Shown here piece after piece: positions 30,552 to 35,133 of a stretch of DNA of 35,133 bases. The stretch is taken from positions 1 through 35,133 of the forward strand of contig JAKISU010000014.1 in the NCBI GenBank assembly GCA_021648445.1. Direction: 5' to 3'. The notes beneath the pieces were generated by a model. It worked only from the letters and a program-made list of their open reading frames with translations. It searched no databases and was not told where the DNA came from. The number at the start of each line of letters is the position of its first letter. Positions within the stretch are counted from its first letter, which is position 1. Source of the stretch: Flavobacteriaceae bacterium (GTDB lineage: Bacteria; Bacteroidota; Bacteroidia; Flavobacteriales; Flavobacteriaceae). The position numbers were made by a program, and so were the translations under genes.

Positions 30552-30710
30552 AATTCCGGACAAATAGAACCACTAATTCCGGATGAAAATGAACCACTAA
30601 AAATCGATTCTATTTGTAAGTCATAAATAAGTTTTCCCTTAAAACGGAAAAACAGTATGGTCAACAAACAAATAGAGATGCGAAAAGTAAAGAAGATATT
30701 CAAATCTTGA
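30552..30710 (+). mobile_element. Truncated IS21-family end with istA start
   Basis: AATTCCGGACAAATAGAACCACT (30552-30574) and a closely similar 24-nt unit at 30575-30598 (AATTCCGGA...GAACCACT) are tandem, as in the multiple end repeats of IS21 elements in Bacteroidota. At 30657-30710 a short frame reads MVNKQIEMRKVKKIFKS then stops, resembling the N-terminus of the IS21 transposase IstA. The remainder of istA and all of istB are missing; the sequence runs directly into the 3' flank of the aldolase gene. Confidence 0.65.
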
Positions 30711-30736
30711 AATGGAAGATTAGCAACCTTTAAATC

Positions 30737-31507
30737 TTACTCATTTTTAATCACCTCATTCAGTTGTTTTACTGTATTGAGAGCTCCTGCATTGATAAAA
30801 CCAATATCAGCACCTAGTGTAAAGAATCGATACCCCAATTGGTAATATTTTGTTAGTTGTTCCGGACTTGTTAGTAATACACCACAAGTTTTCCCAGCCT
30901 TTTTAGCAGCTTCTGAAGTTGCTTTAAGAGCTTCATTAAATATTGGATGATCAAATTGTCCAAAAATACCCAATGCCATAGAAAGATCCATTGGACCAAC
31001 AAACAACACATCTACACCTTCAATAGCAGCTACTTCATCTAAGTTTGCCAAAATCTCTTCAGTCTCAACTTGAATTACGCCTATAATATCATTTTTTTGA
31101 TTCGCATAATAGTCATCCCAATTTATACCAAAATTTGTTGCTCTAACCATTTTTGCAACACCTCTTAATCCACTTGGAGCATAACTAAGTGCTTTCACAG
31201 CCTCTTGCGCTTGAGCTACCGTTTTTATTCTTGGAAACATAATTCCTTCTGCTCCCATATCGAGTACCTTTTGAACTCTTTGATGCTCATTTCCTTCAAC
31301 TCTAATAATGGATGCAGCTGCACCATTTTCAAATGCCTGTAATTGAGTTAAAATATCTTTTTCATTACCTGCACCGTGTTCTAAATCAAGAATAGCAAAA
31401 TCAAATCCAGATTTACTAATTATTTCCGAAGCTACTGGCGAACCAAGGCTTAGAAAAGTTCCTTTATAAACTTTTCCATTCTGTAATTTTTGTTTTAATT
31501 TTTTCAT
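30737..31507 (-). CDS. HpcH/HpaI-family class II aldolase
   Basis: A 256-residue metal-dependent pyruvate aldolase of the HpcH/HpaI (4-hydroxy-2-oxoheptanedioate / 2-dehydro-3-deoxy sugar acid) family. Catalytic residues align one off those of E. coli HpaI: His44 (DLEHG), Arg69 (IIRVEG), metal ligands Glu148 (QVETE) and Asp174 (GPMDLS). It should cleave a 2-oxo-4-hydroxy acid to pyruvate (or a 2-oxo acid) and an aldehyde. It is the last gene of the five-gene operon, 9 nt after the cupin. The KdgF-like cupin suggests a sugar-acid-derived substrate. It is cytoplasmic. Confidence 0.92.
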   Translation of the reverse strand: MKKLKQKLQNGKVYKGTFLSLGSPVASEIISKSGFDFAILDLEHGAGNEKDILTQLQAFENGAAASIIRVEGNEHQRVQKVLDMGAEGIMFPRIKTVAQAQEAVKALSYAPSGLRGVAKMVRATNFGINWDDYYANQKNDIIGVIQVETEEILANLDEVAAIEGVDVLFVGPMDLSMALGIFGQFDHPIFNEALKATSEAAKKAGKTCGVLLTSPEQLTKYYQLGYRFFTLGADIGFINAGALNTVKQLNEVIKNE

Positions 31508-31516
31508 TTTAAAATT

Positions 31517-31852
31517 CTATAAAAATTCTGGTCTAAGTGGTGAAAAACTTTCAACAACACGTACAACTTCCGTAAGACATTGTACAGTGTGTGGTATATT
31601 TGCTTCTACATAATACATATCTCCTTTTCCTATTTTTTGAGGCTCTTCACCTTCAATAAAAACAATGAGCTCACCCTCTAATATATAAGTTGTTTGCTCT
31701 GCCGGATGTGAATGCATTGGTAGTGGTTCCTCTTGAATTCCAAAAGTTATTTCTGAAATTAGCGTCATTAACTCCTTTGTAACCACCATTTTGGCTTTTA
31801 TTCCTGGAATTAATTCTTTTTCAGTAGCTTCATTATTTATTAAAACTGGCAT
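31517..31852 (-). CDS. KdgF-like cupin
   Basis: A 111-residue single-domain cupin. The metal-site motif PMHSHPAEQTTYILEG gives His47, His49 and Gln53 (or Glu52), with His88 in IPHTVQ. The overall pattern, including the C-terminal FSPLRPEFL, resembles KdgF, which converts 4,5-unsaturated uronates from pectin or alginate breakdown to open-chain keto acids. Many other small cupins share the fold, so KdgF activity is a hypothesis. It lies 18 nt after the M20 gene and 9 nt before the aldolase. Confidence 0.85.
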   Translation of the reverse strand: MPVLINNEATEKELIPGIKAKMVVTKELMTLISEITFGIQEEPLPMHSHPAEQTTYILEGELIVFIEGEEPQKIGKGDMYYVEANIPHTVQCLTEVVRVVESFSPLRPEFL

Positions 31853-31870
31853 ATTTTTTATTTTAATTAT

Positions 31871-33082
31871 TTATATAAATTCATTAGGGTTTTTCAAAAA
31901 ACCTACTGTTAAGTGGTAAAAGGATTCAGCACCTTTTATCAGAACATTTTCATCAATATCAAATTTATTTGAATGATTTTCATGCGTCAAGCCCATTTCT
32001 TTGTTTCCTGCTCCTACAAAAATAAAAGTACCTGGCACCTCTTCTAAATACCTTGAAAAATCTTCAGAAGCCAGTACAGACTCCGTATTATTACTTACTC
32101 CAGAAAATTGTTTACTCAATAAATTTAAAGCGCTTTTTGTGAATTTTGAACTATTTATAAGAGAAGGATATCCAGGTGAAACAGTTAAATTATACGTAGG
32201 CAATTCGTCACTATTATCTCTTTTATGACTTAGCATAAGTCCATCCAAATTTTTACAAATTGTATTTTTAATTATGGCTAAATTTTCAGCTTCTCCTAAA
32301 ACCCTGTAACTTCCAGATATTTTAACTTCTGTTGGAGTTTGATTGAATTGCTCGCCACCATGAATAGTTCCAAATCCAAAAACATAGCGAACCGTTGGTG
32401 CAAAATTACTCTTGATATCCGTTTGAATAGTTGATACAAATTTACTTGCAATTTGAACCGGATCGATATTTTCTTCAGGTCTAAAATGATGTCCTGACTT
32501 TCCAGTAATCGTAACTTCATATTTGCAATGACTGGCCATAAAAGCACCTTCCTTCAGATATATAATTCCCGATTCAATATACGTAAATAAATGCATTCCT
32601 ACTACCGCATCAACACCCTTCAAACCACCTTCTTTAATTACTTTAATTGCTCCTCCAGGGGGTATTTCTTCAGCAGGTTGAAAAATAAATTTCACTTTAC
32701 CTTTTAAATGCTCTTCATTATTTTTTAAAAGTTTAGCTGCTCCCAATAACATAACCATATGCCCATCATGACCGCAAGCATGCATAATTCCCTTATTTAT
32801 TGAAACGTATTCTTTATTATGTTCTGTATGTTCTTCATTAATTTTAAGCGCATCCATGTCAGCTCTTAAAGCAATGGTTTTTCCTGGTTTACCGGTATCA
32901 ATTACGCCTAAAACACCTGTTCCTGCAATAACTTTGTTTTCAATTCCCAACTCGTTTAATATTGAGATTACTTTTTGCTGGGTATTAAATTCCTCATAAC
33001 TCAATTCTGGATACTTATGAAAAAATCGCCTTAGCTCAATAATCCAGTTTGAAAGATCTTTATGTATTGCTTTTTCAATCAT
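31871..33082 (-). CDS. Cytoplasmic M20-family amidohydrolase
   Basis: A 403-residue M20 metal hydrolase like the IAA-amino acid/hippurate hydrolases, without a signal peptide. Metal motifs: HACGHDGH, PAEEIPPGG, GMHLF and the C-terminal His in LTHENHSNKF. It should remove an acyl group from an N-acyl compound. The start is ATG 33082: its ATGATTGA overlaps the lipoprotein stop by 8 nt, a coupled arrangement. A start at 33118 would add 12 residues (MGGRKASNFCLE) that merely read the lipoprotein in another frame. It is the third gene of the operon. The secreted paralogue at 22808 shares the same core. Confidence 0.92.
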   Translation of the reverse strand: MIEKAIHKDLSNWIIELRRFFHKYPELSYEEFNTQQKVISILNELGIENKVIAGTGVLGVIDTGKPGKTIALRADMDALKINEEHTEHNKEYVSINKGIMHACGHDGHMVMLLGAAKLLKNNEEHLKGKVKFIFQPAEEIPPGGAIKVIKEGGLKGVDAVVGMHLFTYIESGIIYLKEGAFMASHCKYEVTITGKSGHHFRPEENIDPVQIASKFVSTIQTDIKSNFAPTVRYVFGFGTIHGGEQFNQTPTEVKISGSYRVLGEAENLAIIKNTICKNLDGLMLSHKRDNSDELPTYNLTVSPGYPSLINSSKFTKSALNLLSKQFSGVSNNTESVLASEDFSRYLEEVPGTFIFVGAGNKEMGLTHENHSNKFDIDENVLIKGAESFYHLTVGFLKNPNEFI

Positions 33083-33689
33083 TTCTAGACAAAAATTGCT
33101 CGCTTTTCTTCCACCCAAAACCTGTGTAATAAACTAATTTTTTATCCACAGTTTTAAGTTTTATAAATAAATGACTTTTATCTTTTTCTTCTGAATTATA
33201 TTCAAATTGATCTAAAATGTATTTTGAAGGAATTACAATAGCCAAACCTAATTCAGAATCTGCATGTGGAGACCAAATACTATACCAACCCAAATCTTTA
33301 TCGAATGTAACTTGAGCGCTTTCATTTTGAATAGGCAATCCAACAACAAAATCGGCTGCATCTTCATTAAAATTCACTTCAAATTTTGACAAGTTATTTC
33401 CTTTGTCTAAACTTACTTTTTTAACCTCTGATATATTCTTTCCATTTATATTCCAAGGATCATATTTCAATTCAAAACTGGTTCTTATAGTACCATTTTC
33501 TAATGTATTATTAAAGTTCTTTTGAAAATCTTTATTCAATTGCGACCTGCTTATTGTTACTGACTCAGATTCTCGTATTAAATCAATGTTATTATGAACG
33601 GTTACAGATTTCTGTTCTACTTTAGAAGTGCAACTAATTAGTACAAAAAATAGACTTGCTAAAATTACTATTTTGTTATTTTTTTTCAT
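33075..33689 (-). CDS. Lipoprotein of unknown family
   Basis: A 204-residue protein with a lipoprotein signal (Cys20 in LISCTSK) followed by a beta-rich domain of about 180 residues with no motif I recognise. The body has many alternating hydrophobic residues, for instance VKKVSLDKGNNLSKFEVNF and GLAIVIPSKYILDQFEYN, and ends YYTGFGWKKSEQFLSRND. This resembles DUF4861-like or other accessory periplasmic proteins in form only. It lies 14 nt after the phosphatase-superfamily gene and overlaps the M20 gene by 8 nt, so it belongs to the operon. It is probably membrane-anchored in the periplasm and may bind or process the substrate. Confidence 0.75.
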   Translation of the reverse strand: MKKNNKIVILASLFFVLISCTSKVEQKSVTVHNNIDLIRESESVTISRSQLNKDFQKNFNNTLENGTIRTSFELKYDPWNINGKNISEVKKVSLDKGNNLSKFEVNFNEDAADFVVGLPIQNESAQVTFDKDLGWYSIWSPHADSELGLAIVIPSKYILDQFEYNSEEKDKSHLFIKLKTVDKKLVYYTGFGWKKSEQFLSRND

Positions 33690-33703
33690 AAAAGTAAAGC
33701 CTC

Positions 33704-34873
33704 TTAATTATTTAATTCCTGTCTCATGCTTAACAATATTTTTTCATTAGCCTTTATCATTTTTTCAACAGATTCTGCTTTGTGCCAATCAGTAATTCGG
33801 TTTTGATGATAAAAGGGTTCTGGAGTTAGAAACTCATTTTCTAACGAAGCAAGAACAACCGCATAGTACGGGTTACTTTCAGAAGCTAAAATAAGAGATG
33901 ATTTATACCTATTAAATGCAACAATTTGTTCGTTAATTATTTTAATATACTGTGGATGAGCATTCTCGGTAACATTGTTTTTTTCTAATATATCTAATAC
34001 AGCATTTCCTGATCCACCATCTTTATTTGGTTTTTCTACACCTAATAATTTTGCAATTGTTGGAGCAAGATCTGTATGTTCAAAATAAGCTAACTCTCTT
34101 TTTTCTGCTATTCCTTTGCCTGCAAAAACCATAGGAGTTACCCAACTTTCTTCATCATACATTGGATGCCATCCAACTTTACTTTGTCCGTGATCTGAAG
34201 AAACAATTAAAATTGTATCTTCCCACTTACCTGATTCTTTTAAGAAAAAAACTAACTTCCCTAGTAATTTATCTGCATGCTCTATTGCCTTGACATATGG
34301 AGAGCCTTGCCCATAAATATTTCTAAAGTAAGGTTTCGCAGGATCACAAACAGATACAGATCTTCCTAATTCACCTGGTGATTGCAAATGAATTCTCATA
34401 AAAACGGGATCTTGATTTTTAAGTAAACTAATTCCTTGCTTTAGTACATCATTATCCGTTAAAGTTGGATCCATAATTTGCGATGTAAATCCTCTCGCAA
34501 CAGAACGATATGCCATCGTATTCACAACAAATGCAGTTTGACGGTCTGGGGAAATCATTTCTTGAATCATTTTATTTTCAGGCTTTATAAAAACTGTCCC
34601 TGAATGCAACATCGGATTTGGAAATGAACAACTATTAAACTTACTATAATCACCAATAGTAGGGTGGTGGGGCATTATCACGTATGATTTGTTAATGTAA
34701 GTGCCTTCATTAATAAGTTTATTAAAATTTGGCATATTCATTTTTTCAGGTGCTTGCCAGTGCAATCCATCAATCATAAATAATATAACGCGTTCAACAT
34801 CTTGAGCACTTGAATTTAAAAAGTTTCCCAAAAACATAAGAACTAACAATTTTGATTTAACGATTGTTTTCAT
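33704..34873 (-). CDS. Secreted alkaline-phosphatase-superfamily hydrolase
   Basis: A 389-residue secreted protein of the alkaline phosphatase superfamily, closest in form to the phosphodiesterase/pyrophosphatase and phosphonoacetate hydrolase-like group. A signal peptide (MKTIVKSKLLVLMFLGNFLNSSAQ) precedes the first metal-site strand ILFMIDGLHW; the nucleophile Thr or Ser would be in PHHPTIGDYS; the remaining metal ligands are in SSDHGQSKVGWHP and FEHTDLAPTIAKLLG. The start at 34873 is chosen for the signal peptide; the frame extends to 34951. It is the first gene of the five-gene operon. The exact substrate (phosphoester, pyrophosphate, sulfate or phosphonate) is not decided by sequence. 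Confidence 0.88.
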   Translation of the reverse strand: MKTIVKSKLLVLMFLGNFLNSSAQDVERVILFMIDGLHWQAPEKMNMPNFNKLINEGTYINKSYVIMPHHPTIGDYSKFNSCSFPNPMLHSGTVFIKPENKMIQEMISPDRQTAFVVNTMAYRSVARGFTSQIMDPTLTDNDVLKQGISLLKNQDPVFMRIHLQSPGELGRSVSVCDPAKPYFRNIYGQGSPYVKAIEHADKLLGKLVFFLKESGKWEDTILIVSSDHGQSKVGWHPMYDEESWVTPMVFAGKGIAEKRELAYFEHTDLAPTIAKLLGVEKPNKDGGSGNAVLDILEKNNVTENAHPQYIKIINEQIVAFNRYKSSLILASESNPYYAVVLASLENEFLTPEPFYHQNRITDWHKAESVEKMIKANEKILLSMRQELNN

Positions 34874-34951
34874 GTGTTTATATTTATTGTTTTTATTGGT
34901 CACATGCTGTTCGTTATTAATCATTTCTTTGGGTGTTAAACTTTTTAGCAT

Positions 34952-35133
34952 GCTTGTTTCATATTATTACTTAAGGCAACCTCTATTAATTAGTTTTGAC
35001 GACAAATTTTTTATATCAAAAACTCAGTTTGAGTTTAGATTGATTCTATAATTTGTGTAATAACTAAATCAATTCATAAGTCGCTTGTTTTTAATTAATT
35101 ATATTCTTTAAATTTACCAACTAGATATAACTA
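34952..35133. other. Upstream region of the operon with an inverted repeat
   Basis: No ORF is visible in the last 182 bp. AAACTCA (35020-35026) pairs with TGAGTTT (35030-35036) across GTT, an operator-like repeat about 150 nt upstream of the signal-peptide start at 34873. I find no exact -7 box; the promoter may be degenerate or alternative. Confidence 0.4.

Noticed and set aside
30512-30703. 63-codon minus-strand frame across the IS21 end
   Set aside because: It translates the end repeats and tRNA remnant antisense; no family features.
33704-34873. Naming the AP-superfamily enzyme a sulfatase
   Set aside because: The sulfatase C/S-x-P-x-R formylglycine motif is not present.

Overview
The window is AT-rich chromosomal DNA from an aerobic member of the Bacteroidota, almost certainly a Flavobacteriaceae. 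The evidence is the mutY-ssb-gldE-gldD gene order with two gliding-motility proteins, a type III plus a type II glutamine synthetase, heme A synthase, GSCFA and short flavobacterial proteins, and many promoters of the Bacteroidota form (TTG, about 17-21 nt, TAnnTTTG) with no Shine-Dalgarno pattern.

Layout. 1-2.9 kb: recX, ribonuclease G, a 30-residue AURKAIP1/COX24-like ribosomal-type protein and an HU protein, all on the minus strand. 3.0-6.5 kb: mutY, ssb, gldE, gldD (plus). 6.7-9.6 kb: ctaA, two small minus-strand lipoproteins (LEA-like; heavy-metal-associated) and an EamA transporter. 9.6-10.3 kb: a gene-free nest of repeat elements whose last element carries the apparent rplU promoter. 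10.3-13.4 kb: rplU (with an extra C-terminal domain), rpmA, a flippase and dut. 13.6-17.9 kb: a minus-strand run of LysE, ferredoxin reductase, TPM protein, LemA, MerR and M23 peptidase. 18.0-21.6 kb: alaS and a GSCFA protein. 21.6-24.8 kb: a frameshifted membrane protein, a rhodanese, a secreted M20 amidohydrolase and an acetyltransferase (minus). 24.8-28.2 kb: divergent type III and type II glutamine synthetases around a compact control region. 28.4-29.4 kb: a Ca2+/Na+-type antiporter.

From about 29.9 kb the window turns accessory: a 50-residue protein, tRNA-Arg(ACG), two decayed tRNA-like remnants, a truncated IS21-family end, then a tight five-gene minus-strand operon (alkaline-phosphatase-superfamily hydrolase, lipoprotein, M20 amidohydrolase, KdgF-like cupin, HpcH/HpaI aldolase) that looks like a small catabolic module of unknown substrate.

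I see no CRISPR array, phage, toxin-antitoxin or defence system. The most distinctive content is repeat biology: several palindromic MITE-like elements, two with 3-bp TNA-type target duplications, one apparently supplying the rplU promoter; a dispersed repeat inserted in frame into gldD; a broken gene next to a rhodanese; and the tRNA/IS21 scar beside the catabolic operon. Functions of recognised families are established knowledge; pairing of repeats and frames was read by eye; element and regulatory roles are inference.
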